Shown here: one piece after another, positions 1 to 13,600 of the stretch | Layout: every line of letters starts with the position of its first letter | How positions within the stretch are numbered: the stretch's first letter is position 1 | Assembly (NCBI RefSeq): GCF_046630445.1 | Contig: NC_092338.1 | Coordinates: 15,724,001-15,788,000, forward strand | Reading direction: 5' to 3' | DNA length: 64,000 nt | DNA from: Rutidosis leptorrhynchoides | Taxonomy: Eukaryota; Streptophyta; Magnoliopsida; Asterales; Asteraceae | Notes under the pieces: model-generated | What the model was told of the DNA's origin: nothing | Seen by the model: only the letters and a program-made list of their open reading frames with translations | The model's database searches: none | Translations under genes and position numbers: made by a program

Positions 1-1074
1 TTTTTTAATCCACATTTTGTATATAAGATTTTCTATGGATACTATTTTTTAAATTAACCAATAATATATTAATAGGTTAAAAAATCTTCTAAGTTTTATA
101 AGACCACTCCCTATGGTTAGTTACCCGTTCATTACCCGTAGTTACCCGTAATGAACCATAGGCACGGCTTAGTTACTCGCATTAGTTACCCGCACTCACC
201 ATAGATTTAATGGAAGAGTTTTTGTTAGTTATAGGAATTGTGGTTCTCAGTGGCTTTTTATTGTTGGACTTGATGCTTTATTGCTTGTCCGTTGTATATT
301 AAGAGGAGTATTGTTTTAGCCATGATAGGGAGTGTTTAGTTATGAGTTAGTTATAGGATATTGGTGTTGATGTGGCGCTGATATGGAAGGTTAAGAGGAT
401 GAATAGTTTAGTTACGATAGGAAGTTAAATATATGTCGCTATTATGTGGACCAAAGCAATATAATATCATAAGCCAATCTTGTTCTTTCTTATAGTCTTC
501 AGTTTATAATTTTTTATTGTATTACAAAATAAAATCTACAGAACATAGCGCAACAACTGGTAATAAAGAAACTTATAGGGGAGAAACTTCGAATTTAATG
601 CGGGTTAGAAAGGAAAACATCCTATTATCAGTGACTCCTTTATACATGATGATAATAATAATGTGATGTACGGAGTATATAATATAGATTCATGAACATA
701 ACATAATATTTATGAAAGTTTTACCTTTAAACGTAACCCTTAGAGCTACGTTTAAGCGTTTAGCAACCTCCTATATTATATACAATGTATGTATATTTAG
801 GTAGGTGTACCTGCTACCATTCTCAAACAAACAAACATCTAAGTATATTTTAACTCTAAAGATGTACGGAGTAATTTATATTTATTTAAAGAAAAGAAAA
901 AGAAGGAAAGCACCATTAGTTAGCTAATATAATCGCACTTATCTCTTTCGTTTCCATGTTTAAACAAACTTTAAACTCCTTTCCACATACCATCATCATT
1001 TTAACTCGTAAAACATAAACCCTCACAATATCAACGGTTAATTAATTAATTAATTAATCTCATTAAATAAATTA
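1..1074. other. 5' gene-free flank of the first receptor-kinase copy
   Basis: I see no supported gene. The stretch is AT-rich. Roughly 103-430 has degenerate inverted ends (a CACTCCCTAT-like start, and the complement of a similar motif near 325 and again near 415) and internal copies of a TTACCCG motif, which suggests a small MITE; no clean target duplication is visible. A short (TTAA)n run lies at about 1038-1060, just before the ATG of the first receptor-kinase copy, so the promoter of that gene would be in the right half. Confidence 0.4.
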
Positions 1075-1261
1075 ATGAAGGCACTAACCACTCTGGTAAT
1101 CTGTTTCATTGCATGGTTCACTAACCCAAACCATTGGAGATGGTCAAACCATTGTTTCACCTCAACAAGTCTTTGAGCTCGGGATTATTTTTTTTAAATA
1201 GTAATTTTTTTAATCAGACTTTCAAAAATGGAAACTGTATCAAAATCGTTTGGAAAATGGT

Positions 1262-1462
1262 AAAACCGAACTTCCAAAGTTGGTTTTGGTCAAACCCGAA
1301 GTTTGGAAGTTCGGTTTTGGTATTTTATGCATTTCCACAGTGACTTGGCAGACATGTGTACTAGGTTAGCCACCCGTGCCCTAAACCGAAGTTTGAAACT
1401 TCGGTTTTGCAGGCTTTTCAGCAAAACCGAAGTTTCAAACTTCGGTTTTGGTCTTGCCTTTT
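1262..1462. repeat. Four subterminal palindromes, AACCGAAGTTT type
   Basis: Just inside the left inverted repeat lie four imperfect palindromes of about 26-28 bp, near 1264, 1298, 1383 and 1425. The last two pair AAACCGAAGTTT with AAACTTCGGTTT almost perfectly. They lie upstream of the HROB-like gene. Repeated subterminal palindromes are often transposase-binding or fold-back sequences in DNA transposons; that role is inferred here. The right end of the element does not obviously carry the same set. Confidence 0.75.
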
Positions 1463-1523
1463 TTTTGTTCACTTTTAACCCGAATCTTGCTTTTGCAGGT
1501 CGTAATCTATGCTTTTGTACATC

Positions 1524-1531
1524 TATTTATA
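1524..1531 (+). promoter_or_regulatory. Candidate TATA box of the HROB-like gene
   Basis: TATTTATA lies about 135 bp before the ATG at 1667 and is followed by an A/C-rich, CAACA-type leader typical of plant 5' UTRs. It lies inside the transposon, so the captured gene appears to carry its own promoter. Confidence 0.45.
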
Positions 1532-1666
1532 CCAGTTGAAACTTCATTCTCAATAACAACATCACATACAACACAACCACATTTCAAACACCTCAAACTG
1601 AGTTTTAATTTTCACTAAATTTAGCAGTTGAAAACTAAAAAAAACACAAAATCACATTCTAAAAAA

Positions 1667-4600
1667 ATGGCCAATGATGAGAACGATGGATGGGAATACC
1701 TACTTGATATTGATGATTCCGATCTCACTCAATCTGTATCAGTTTCAAAACCCACTCAAACCATATTGGTGCCCACTGAGTCGCCACCATTCCCCCGACC
1801 TTTAGAGTCCCCCCAACTTAACCGTCAAAAACAAAAGCAACCTATTTCACCACAACGACTTGTTCTTCGCGGTTCCGGGTCTAACAAAAAGAACAAATTA
1901 TCCTACCAAATCCCTGGACTCGCTGGTTGTAACACCCCGTTTTTCCCCGTACATGATTTATAGGTGTATTGTGTATGTACGACAGGCGTATGAAGGGTTC
2001 GATACATGTTTGGGTGTTAAAGTCTTGTATGCGAGAAAATGTGTCAGGCCACGTTGGGTGTCGCGGCGCGACAAAGGGAGCCGCGGCGCGGCGTTTCAAA
2101 TAAATCCAGATCAGAAAGCTTGTTAACAAAGTCACCAGTTCGAGGCAATCGTCGCGGCGCGACGAATTAGGCCGCGGCGCGGCGAATGGTGTGAACTGGC
2201 ACCAGATTCTTGTAAATTTAAATGAAGTTCAAGGGCAATTTGGTCTTTTCGCGTTTGAGCCAGATTTGAGGATTTAACCTCATCCATTCATTTCATTTCT
2301 CATTTTAATTTCCCTTTTCTTTTCATTTTTTCCTCTCAAACTCAAACACCCATTTGATTTCAAAAGGATTTTTGGAAAGGAAGGATCGGGAGTTGATCCT
2401 TGGCGTAGTTGACAAGTGTGTTCTCCTAGTTGACAAGTGCCGTTTGAAGTTGAGTTTATTAAATGCATTGTGTTGTGCATGTTATTGATATGGGTGACGT
2501 TCCTAATGGAAGTACCCTATGACGACGTTTTGATTGACGGGCGAAGGGCGTAAGACTTGGTGTAACCAAGCATTCCTTGATATTTGTAAAATGTTTCTAC
2601 CAAGCCATGGAAATGGGTTGGTGTTCGGTTGTTAAGCGCGTGTTCGCTTTTGTGTTGAGGTCGATGAACCGTGAGGTTCGACGGGTGGGCTGAAACCCTT
2701 AAGATCGAGTGTTTTGAATCTCAATGTATGTTGGTAATGGAGTCTTTATGACGCGACATTAGGTGCCTCTTTTATACCTACTAGCGTGGTGTTCGACTCC
2801 GATTATGTTGCGGTTACATTGTACTTAGGGTACCGAAGTGAAATCCTTAGGTACATGAGTGACTAGGTGTAATTTGACAAACTAAAGCAATTGGATGATT
2901 GCGAAGGTATGGTTTGTGTAATCGTGGTACACTTTTTGCTCGAAGTGTTTAAGGATTGATTAAAATCCTTTGTGTGCTCAAGGCTGGAGCAAGATATGGT
3001 GACGGGTCGTGTGAGCCCAATCTTTGTAAAGTCTACCTTAGGTAGCATTGTACGGTTGTACGAGTTGTGGATATGGGACGTAGTTCCAAATGAGGGAGTT
3101 ACACTCCCGCACGAGGAAGTTTTAGTGTGAGATTTCGGATGATGCTTTTGGTAGATCCGGAAAATGTTGTCGAGACCTGATTTTGGTCGATTTGTGGTAG
3201 ATTACAATTTCGAATAAATTGTACTTATGGTTTGGATTTGAATTATCACCGAGGTGGTAATGTGGTAAATCTCGATTGAGAGATAATGGACGTGTTTGGC
3301 GAGCAAGGTGAAATCCTTCGGTTAAGGGAGGTGTGTGTCGGATTCTCTTCTAGAGAATAATTGTTTTGTGCCTATGTTTGATATAGGTGGTTCTTGCTCG
3401 TGTATGTGAATGGTTAGTGGTATCCGTTAGGATTCACTATGGCGTAGCAGAGCGCGATGTTACGCTACTCGTCGTTCGAGGCTAAAAGGGCGTTGATTGA
3501 TGAAGCATGACTTTCGGGTCCGCTGACTTCATTATGGTATTGGTGATTGATGAAGCATGACCTTTAGGGTCCGCTGACTTCATCATGGGAGTATGCGATT
3601 GGTGGAGCATGACCTTCGGGGTCCGCTGATTTCATCATGAGCGAGGTGTTATATCGGTGAAGCATGACTTTCGGAGTCCGCTGACTTCATCCGGTGTTGA
3701 GATTGGTGAAGCATGACCTTCGGGGTCCGCTGACTTCATCATGGGATTATTGATTGGTGAAGCATGATATTCGGGTTCGCTGACTTCATCATGGTAGTGA
3801 ATCGCGTGTAGTTCGGATTCACTAAGGCGCGTGTGTTTTCGGCCAGCCTTCGTGTTGTGTGATCTGTCGGTTGTTTTATACACCGATGGTGGGGTCGTAA
3901 GGACCGTGATGTTGATCTGTTGGTTATTTTATACACCAATGGTGGGGTCGTAAGGACCGTGTTGTGTGATCGATCGGGTGTTTTTATACGCCGATGGTGG
4001 GGTCGCGAGGACCATGTGGTATGATTAGTGATGCGATAGCCGTGTTTCGCTCACGTGTTGTTATGGGTAGTCGATTTTGTACACCTTTGGATTTGGCGTT
4101 TTCATAGTCGTTTTGGGCGCTATCGGTTTTAGCCTTTTGATTATGATGTTACGGTAGTTGCGTATTGATCGTATTGCGCACTACAAGGGATGTTTAGTGA
4201 TTGGTGTTATCCGTCAGGATTCGTTGGTTCGGTCTTCATCGTTTCGGATTGTTGACCTTAGGTTGAGACTTGGTTGCTTTTAGTGTTGTACTCGGTAAGG
4301 GTACGCTAAGGGGTTGATATCTCTGTACGAGATTGGTTGAGTTTTCCCGATGTTAGGGAATGAGCATGGTTTTAGTGCTCGGATTGTGGATTTGATAAAT
4401 CGCGGGTGACGATTTAGTTGTTAAAGGCAATTCAGTGGGAAGAATTGCTTAGGAAAGTCGGTTTGGACTTATGTTTGAGGACCGTGAAGTGTGGTCCGTT
4501 TGGTTAAATGACAAGGATCACGAGGACGTGATCGAGTCTAAGTGGGGGAGAGTTGTAACACCCCGTTTTTCCCCGTACATGATTTATAGGTGTATTGTGT

Positions 4601-7600
4601 ATGTACGACAGGCGTATGAAGGGTTCGATACATGTTTGGGTGTTAAAGTCTTGTATGCGAGAAAATGTGTCAGGCCACGTTGGGTGTCGCGGCGCGACAA
4701 AGGGAGCCGCGGCGCGGCGTTTCAAATAAATCCAGATCAGAAAGCTTGTTAACAAAGTCACCAGTTCGAGGCAATCGTCGCGGCGCGACGAATTAGGCCG
4801 CGGCGCGGCGAATGGTGTGAACTGGCACCAGATTCTTGTAAATTTAAATGAAGTTCAAGGGCAATTTGGTCTTTTCGCGTTTGAGCCAGATTTGAGGATT
4901 TAACCTCATCCATTCATTTCATTTCTCATTTTAATTTCCCTTTTCTTTTCATTTTTTCCTCTCAAACTCAAACACCCATTTGATTTCAAAAGGATTTTTG
5001 GAAAGGAAGGATCGGGAGTTGATCCTTGGCGTAGTTGACAAGTGTGTTCTCCTCGTTCTTAGCTACACGGTGATACTAGTGGTAAGCTCTAACTCCGAAA
5101 TTCATTTTCATGTTCATCATTCAAGTTTAGGGCTTTCGATTGTATGATTCATAGGTGAAACCCATTTAGTTGTTAATTGAAGGTTAACACCAAGATTTGG
5201 GTTTTTTGTTGTTAATGTCGGGTTTTGGGTTTGGTGTGCAAGTTCATGCTTGTAAGACTTGTAAATGGTGTATAATCACTAGTATTAGTGATTATTGAGG
5301 TTTTGGGGACATTTAGGGTTCTTGGAGTTGACTAATTTTGACTAGATCCAAAATTAGGGTTTGGTGATGATTTTGACCCGATTGTTGATTTATTAAGGTT
5401 TATAAACTTAAAATGGATTAAGTTGAAGTATTAAACCGAGTTAAATGTGTTTTGGTGTCAAGACTTGTAAACGGTGAGATTTTGACTTAATGGGTCAAAA
5501 TTAGGGTTTTGGTGTCAAAATGGGTGAGACATGTGTTTAACACTTGTGTTTGGGTTTACTTGGCATATTAGGACCATTTTCACCCGTGTTAGTAATTATT
5601 GGTTAGTTTGGGCGCGGTTTGTACTTGGAATTACATTTGGGTCGAATTTGCACTAAGTGTCAAATTGGGTTGGTTTGTAAATCCAATCTAAGTGTGTTGT
5701 TGAATTTGTGATAATGGAATAGGTACTTTCCATTGACGAGTTGCGGATTACTTGGTTGCATTCATCAAGGCTTAAGGTGAGTGTTAATATCCTATATGCA
5801 TATGTATGTGTAGGATGGGTGCGGGTCGGGTGAAGTGGTTCTCGGTTATAGAGCTCACTTCACATATAGGTGGATTGATGGACTTGTGTGTAGGTCCAAT
5901 TGGCACGGTTGTGCGTTTTGGTTGACCATCTTTGACGAGGTGCACACCTTGCGTGTACTCTATCACATGGGCGTGTGATGTGGATTATATAACCCCAATG
6001 GCGAAGGGTTAATATTGTGAGTGGAATAATTATGCGTGTACGTATATAATGTATTTATTTGTGTAGTATGAATGTGGTATTGTCGCGGTGTTCAAGACAC
6101 CACATTCTAAGTAACGAGTAGTAGTGTCGCGGTGTTTAAGACACTACTCATTGTTTGATTGGCATGTGGTATTGTCGCGGTGGTTAAGACACCACATTGT
6201 CATGGGAGTGGAATTGTCGCGGTGTTCAAGACACCACTCATTATTTTGATTGACGTGTGGATTCGTCGCGGTGTTTAAGACGCCACATTGTCATGGGGGT
6301 GAATTAGTCGCGGTGTTTAAGACATCACCCGGGGGATTAGTGATTACGCGGTGTTTAAGTAACGCCAATGGATGTTACGAACTCTGACGGTCTCTTACGA
6401 GTATCGTTCCCTTGTACGATTGGTTAACCATGGTTATTGTGTTGTAAGCGTAAGCAAATTATGTTATTCGAGAGATATATACATATATATACATATATAT
6501 TGTATACATATAATGTTGTATTGTCGTGTTGTAGCTAACCCTCCGGGTGTAGCTTATTGGCATTGTTCACATCGTTGTTGGCAAACTTATATTTTGTTGA
6601 TGTATCTTTAGCTCATTGCTTAGTGATCTTACGATATGCTTAGACTAGCTTGCCTTTATGTTTGGATGCTCCGGTATGCGGTATTTGCTATTTTGTGGCG
6701 TGTCCATTTTATGCATATATATGTATGTAGTATATTCTCACTCACTAAGCGTTAGCTTACCCTCTCGTTGTTGATATTTTTATAGGTTCGCATGCTTGGC
6801 GGCTCGGGTAAGCTTGGGAATTAGAGATCTCGGCTAGGTTGCTTTAGAAGATCTTGCTTTTGGACTCGATTAGGATTTGGGTAGCGTAGTCCCAAATCAC
6901 CATGCTCGGTTTTGTGTAAACGTAACTAGTCGGGTCATAATGATTATAACCGGTTTACGATTTAATTAATGAACCATTGTATTAAGGAGTTTAAATCATT
7001 AATGTATGTTTTAAGTTCGATGAACTTACTTTGATAACAAATACGTTTTGGAATATGTGTAACGGGACCTAAAGTATTATTTAACGCGCATTAAAAGGAA
7101 AAATTTTTATGGGCCGGTTTTAATACGGGTTGGGTTGTTTCAAGTGGTATCAGAGCATGGTCTAAGGGATTTAGGTGACTTGAGATAGGTGCCTAGACTT
7201 AGACTTTTGTGTGTGCTTAATTTGTTGCGGGACTTGTAGGAGTACGGGTCGGAATGGGTTCTAGCTAGTGCCTTGTTTATAGGTTGACTAACGTTTATAT
7301 TAGTAATGCGAATATTATTAATATGCTATTGTGATGTGATAATAATTCTCGCGTGTGTTTATATCGCGTAGAATTTTGTTTGTGTTTGCATATATCATCG
7401 AGCGAGACGATTGTTGTACTAACGAGCCGATACATCGTGTATGCGTAATAAGGACTTGCAAACCTTATTACGGGTGCAAATCGTGTCTAGCAAGTGATGT
7501 ACGACAAATGTTTAGCAAGATGGGGCGGTGTTGTGCGTGTGATTTACACGTTCGTGTTCTAACCGCTTTGCATTCCTTAGAATGGCGACGGGAAATGGGA

Positions 7601-10600
7601 TCGAGACGAACGACGCTGAGTTTAACGCTAGAGTTGCGGCCGCCGTTGCGGAGCAAATGAGTGCGTTTCGAGAAGAAATGGATAGGAAGAATTCCGAATT
7701 TCGAAATGGTGGAGAAATGGAGCATTGTCTTAAGAGCTTCATGAGGACTAAACCTCCGATGTATGACGGGAAACCGGATCCTTTAGTAAGCACAACTTGG
7801 ATCTCGGATGTTGAAGGGTGTTTTCGTACTATTGAATGCCCTCCCGAGAAAAAGACAAGACTCGCTACTAGTTTATTGCGGGGTAGGGCGAAGGATTGGT
7901 TGGATGGTAAGATTGATCTTGTCGGTGGTGAGCCGTTTATGGCATTATCGTGGGACGATTTTAAGAAGGAATTCTTCGAGGAGTTCCGGACTTCGGCCGA
8001 CTTGTCGGAATTGCGTGATGAGTTGCGAAACTTGCAACAGGGATCTATGGATTTGAATACTCTCAAGACGACCTTTATGGCGAAGACTCGTTTTTGCCCG
8101 GAGTATTTAGGGAATGATCGGTTGTTGATGGAGGATTTCTATCGAACCTTGAATGATGACTTGAAGAATAAGATTAGCCGGGGTCACGCGAAATCGTTTG
8201 CGGAATTATTCGCCGTGGCTAGAGGTTTCGAGTCGTATTCACGATCAAAGAAGGGTGAACCTTCGAGCGAGAGAAGGGTTGTTTCGCATGGTGCTCCGAG
8301 TAAGAGGACTAAGGGTCCGAGTGTGAGCACGGGTGGTACACGGACGGGTATATTGGATTCTAGTGCGTCTAGATGTTACAATTGTGGCATAAGGGGTCAC
8401 AAGTCGTGGGAATGTTCGGTACCAAAAGGCGATGGCATGGTGTGCTTCAATTGCCAAGAAGAAGGACATCGTAAGTCGGAATGTCCCAAGTTAGCGGGGA
8501 CGGGGCCGGCAAGGAGACGTTAAGGTACGTTTCGTTTTAATAAATATGTCTTTTGATTATTTATTAAGTGCCGTTTGAAGTTGAGTTTATTAAATGCATT
8601 GTGTTGTGCATGTTATTGATATGGGTGACGTTCCTAATGGAAGTACCCTATGACGACGTTTTGATTGACGGGCGAAGGGCGTAAGACTTGGTGTAACCAA
8701 GCATTCCTTGATATTTGTAAAATGTTTCTACCAAGCCATGGAAATGGGTTGGTGTTCTGTTGTTAAGCGCGTGTTCGCTTTTGTGTTGAGGTCGATGAAC
8801 CGTGAGGTTCGACGGGTGGGCTGAAACCCTTGAGATCGAGTGTTTTGAATCTCGATGTATGTTGGTAATGGAGTCTTTATGACGCGACATTAGGTGCCTC
8901 TTTTATACCTACTAGCGTGGTGTTCGACTCCGATTATGTTGCGGTTACATTGTACTTAGGGTACCGAAGTGAAATCCTTAGGTACATGAGTGACTAGGTG
9001 TAATTTGACAAACTAAAGCAATTGGATGATTGCGAAGGTATGGTTTGTGTAATCGTGGTACACTTTTTGCTCGAAGTGTTTAAGGATTGATTGAAATCCT
9101 TTGTGTGCTCAAGGCTGGAGCAAGATATGGTGACGGGTCGTGTGAGCCCAATCTTTGTAAAGTCTACCTTAGGTAGCATTGTACGGTTGTACGAGTTGTG
9201 GATATGGGACGTAGTTCCAAATGAGGGAGTTACACTCCCGCACGAGGAAGTTTTAGTGTGAGATTTCGGATGATGCTTTTGGTAGATCCGGAAAATGTTG
9301 TCGAGACCTGATTTTGGTCGATTTGTGGTAGATTACAATTTCGGATAAATTGTACTTATGGTTTGGATTTGAATTATCACCGAGGTGGTAATGTGGTAAA
9401 TCTCGATTGAGAGATAATGGACGTGTTTGGCGAGCAAGGTGAAATCCTTCGGTTAAGGGAGGTGTGTGTCGGATTCTCTTCTAGAGAATAATTGTTTTGT
9501 GCCTATGTTTGATATAGGTGGTTCTTGCTCGTGTATGTGAATGGTTAGTGGTATCCGTTAGGATTCACTATGGCGTAGCAGAGCGCGATGTTACGCTACT
9601 CGTCGTTCGAGGCCAAAAGGGCGTTGATTGATGAAGCATGACTTTCGGGTCCGCTGACTTCATTATGGTATTGGTGATTGATGAAGCATGACCTTTAGGG
9701 TCCGCTGACTTCATCATGGGAGTATGCGATTGGTGGAGCATGACCTTCGGGGTCCGCTGATTTCATCATGAGCGAGGTGTTATATCGGTGAAGCATGACT
9801 TTCGGAGTCCGCTGACTTCATCCGGTGTTGAGATTGGTGAAGCATGACCTTCGGGGTCCGCTGACTTCATCATGGGATTATTGATTGGTGAAGCATGATA
9901 TTCGGGTTCGCTGACTTCATCATGGTAGTGAATCGCGTGTAGTTCGGATTCACTAAGGCGCGTGTGTTTTCGGCCAGCCTTCGTGTTGTGTGATCTGTCG
10001 GTTGTTTTATACACCGATGGTGGGGTCGTAAGGACCGTGATGTTGATCTGTTGGTTGTTTTATACACCAATGGTGGGGTCGTAAGGACCGTGTTGTGTGA
10101 TCGATCGGGTGTTTTTATACGCCGATGGTGGGGTCGCGAGGACCATGTGGTATGATTAGTGATGCGATAGCCGTGTTTCGCTCACGTGTTGTTACGGGTG
10201 TGACGATAGTCGATTTTGTACACCTTTGGATTTGGCGTTTTCATAGTCGTTTTGGGCGCTATCGGTTTTAGCCTTTTGATTATGATGTTACGGTAGTTGC
10301 GTATTGATCGTATTGCGCACTACAAGGGATGTTTAGTGATTGGTGTTATCCGTCAGGATTCGTTGGTTCGGTCTTCATCGTTTCGGATTGTTGACCTTAG
10401 GTTGAGACTTGGTTGCTTTTAGCGTTGTACTCGGTAAGGGTACGCTAAGGGGTTGATATCTCTGTACGAGATTGGTTGAGTTTTCCCGATGTTAGGGAAT
10501 GAGCATGGTTTTAGTGCTCGGATTGTGGATTTGATAAATCGCGGGTGACGATTTAGTTGTTAAAGGCAATTCAGTGGGAAGAATTGCTTAGGAAAGTCGG

Positions 10601-13600
10601 TTTGGACTTATGTTTGAGGACCGTGAAGTGTGGTCCGTTTGGTTAAATGACAAGGATCACGAGGACGTGATCGAGTCTAAGTGGGGGAGAGTTGTAACAC
10701 CCCGTTTTTTCCCGTACATGATTTATAGGTGTATTGTGTATGTACGACAGGCGTATGAAGGGTTCGATACATGTTTGGGTGTTAAAGTCTTGTATGCGAG
10801 AAAATGTGTCAGGCCACGTTGGGTGTCGCGGCGCGACAAAGGGAGCCGCGGCGCGGCGTTTCAAATAAATCCAGATCAGAAAGCTTGTTAACAAAGTCAC
10901 CAGTTCGAGGCAATCGTCGCGGCGCGACGAATTAGGCCGCGGCGCGGCGAATGGTGTGAACTGGCACCAGATTCTTGTAAATTTAAATGAAGTTCAAGGG
11001 CAATTTGGTCTTTTCGCATTTGAGCCAGATTTGAGGATTTAACCTCATCCATTCATTTCATTTCTCATTTTAATTTCCCTTTTCTTTTCATTTTTTCCTC
11101 TCAAACTCAAACACCCATTTGATTTCAAAAGGATTTTTGGAAAGGAAGGATCGGGAGTTGATCCTTGGCGTAGTTGACAAGTGTGTTCTCCTCGTTCTTA
11201 GCTACACGGTGATACTAGTGGTAAGCTCTAACTCCGAAATTCATTTTCGTGTTCATCATTCAAGTTTAGGGCTTTTGATTGTATGATTCATAGGTGAAAC
11301 CCATTTAGTTGTTAATTGAAGGTTAACACCAAGATTCGGGTTTTTTGTTGTTAATGTCGGGTTTTGGGTTTGGTGTGCAAGTTCATGCTTGTAAGACTTG
11401 TAAATGGTGTATAATCACTAGTATTAGTGATTATTGAGGTTTTGGGGACATTTAGGGTTCTTGGAGTTGACTAATTTTGACTAGAGCCAAAATTAGGGTT
11501 TGGTGATGATTTTGACCCGATTGTTGATTTATTAAGGTTTATAAACTTAAAATGGATTAAGTTGAAGTATTAAACCGAGTTAAATGTGTTTTGGTGTCAA
11601 GACTTGTAAACGGTGAGATTTTGACTTAATGGGTCAAAATTAGGGTTTTGGTGTCAAAATGGGTGAGACATGTGTTTAACACTTGTGTTTGGGTTTACTT
11701 GGCATATTAGGACCATTTTCACCCGTGTTAGTAATTATTGGTTAGTTTGGGCGCGGTTTGTACTTGGAATTACATTTGGGTCGAATTTGCACTAAGTGTC
11801 AAATTGGGTTGGTTTGTAAATCCAATCTAAGTGTGTTGTTGAATTTGTGATAATGGAATAGGTACTTTCTATTGACGAGTTGCGGATTACTTGGTTGCAT
11901 TCATCAAGGCTTAAGGTGAGTGTTAATATCCTATATGCATATGTATGTGTAGGATGGGTGCGGGTCGGGTGAAGTGGTTCTCGGTTATAGAGCTCACTTC
12001 ACATATAGGTGGATTGATGGACTTGTGTGTAGGTCCAATTGGCACGGTTGTGCGTTTTGGTTGACCATCTTTGACGAGGTGCACACCTTGCGTGTACTCT
12101 ATCACATGGGCGTGTGATGTGGATTATATAACCCCAATGGCGAAGGGTTAATATTGTGAGTGGAATAATTATGCGTGTACGTATATAATGTATTTATTTG
12201 TGTAGTATGAATGTGGTATTGTCGCGGTGTTCAAGACACCACATTCTAAGTAACGAGTAGTAGTGTCGCGGTGCTTAAGACACTACTCATTGTTTGATTG
12301 GCATGTGGTATTGTCGCGGTGGTTAAGACACCACATTGTCATGGGAGTGGAATTGTCGCGGTGTTCAAGACACCACTCATTATTTTGATTGACGTGTGGA
12401 TTCGTCGCGGTGTTTAAGACGCCACATTGTCATGGGGGTGAATTAGTCGCGGTGTTTAAGACATCACCCGGGGGATTAGTGATTACGCGGTGTTTAAGTA
12501 ACGCTAATGGATGTTACGAACTCTGACGGTCTCTTACGAGTATCGTTCCCTTGTACGATTGGTTAACCATGGTTATTGTGTTGTAAGCGTAAGCAAATTA
12601 TGTTATTCTAGAGATATATACATATATATACATATATATTGTATACATATAATGTTGTATTGTCGTGTTGTAGCTAACCCTCCGGGTGTAGTTTATTGGC
12701 ATTGTTCACATCGTTGTTGGCAAACTTATATTTTGTTGATGTATCTTTAGCTCATTGCTTAGTGATCTTACGGTATGCTTAGACTAGCTTGCCTTTATGT
12801 TTGGATGCTCCGGTATGCGGTATTTGCTATTTTGTGGCGTGTCCATTTTATGCATATATATGTATGTAGTATATTCTCACTCACTAAGCGTTAGCTTACC
12901 CTCTCGTTGTTGATATTTTTATAGGTTCGCATGCTTGGCGGCTCGGGTAAGCTTGGGAATTAGAGATCTCGGCTAGGTTGCTTTAGAAGATCTTGCTTTT
13001 GGACTCGATTAGGATTTGGGTAGCGTAGTCCCAAATCACCATGCTCGGTTTTGTGTAAACGTAACTAGTCGGGTCATAATGATTATAACCGGTTTACGAT
13101 TTAATTAATGAACCATTGTATTAAGGAGTTTAAATCATTAATGTATGTTTTAAGTTCGATGAACTTACTTTGATAACAAATACGTTTTGGAATATGTGTA
13201 ACGGGACCTAAAGTATTATTTAACGCGTATTAAAAGGAAAAAATTTTATGGGCCGGTTTTAATACGGGTTGGGTTGTTTCACTGGTGTTTTCCAAGATGT
13301 GTATGAACTTCGAAATAACGAGAATAACGTTGTGGATGACATGTCTACGCAAGATTTTGTAAGGGAAATAATCAACAGACCTGAAGCGGATGATTCGTTT
13401 ACACTGGATCCGTGGCTACGCGCGATGGAGTTTACATATCCGTACGGAGGTAAACAACAAAATTGTATACTTATTCTTGAAACCGTAAGCTTACAGTTTA
13501 TGTGTATTGTTGTAACTGTAGGTAGATCTGATATAGCAAGCATTTTGAGACATCGTAGATTTTTACCAGCTGATCAAGTTGTTGGTGTTGATAAGACTTG

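Larger units (their letters stand above)
1928..13281 (+). mobile_element. Gag-only Ty3/gypsy-type LTR compound with three LTR copies
   Basis: The whole block is flanked by the 5-bp duplication CTGGT (1923-1927 and 13282-13286) and lies inside the HROB-like exon. In order it has an incomplete LTR copy (from 1928, about 0.5 kb), a 3' internal part (to 4553), a full LTR (4554-7142, 2589 bp, TGTAACACCC...TTGTTTCA), an internal region (7143-10692), and a second full LTR (10693-13281). A tRNA-Met-type primer site (TGGTATCAGAGC) follows the middle LTR and a G-rich polypurine tract precedes the LTR starts. Only gag is present and no pol is seen, so it belongs with the TR-GAG or LARD-like non-autonomous elements. 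The two full LTRs are equal in length and differ at roughly 0.5-1% of sites by eye, which suggests well under one million years. The three-LTR layout suggests recombination between tandem copies. Confidence 0.88.

Noticed and set aside
3494-3800. CRISPR-like regular repeats
   Set aside because: Units are imperfect, hairpin-forming, in a plant LTR element, with no unique spacers or cas genes.
4471-4752. 93-codon frame crossing into the LTR start, repeated at 10610-10891
   Set aside because: It spans the internal region/LTR border in both copies and has no known domain; chance frame.
7355-7660. 101-codon frame overlapping the gag start
   Set aside because: It overlaps the real gag in another frame and shows no family resemblance.
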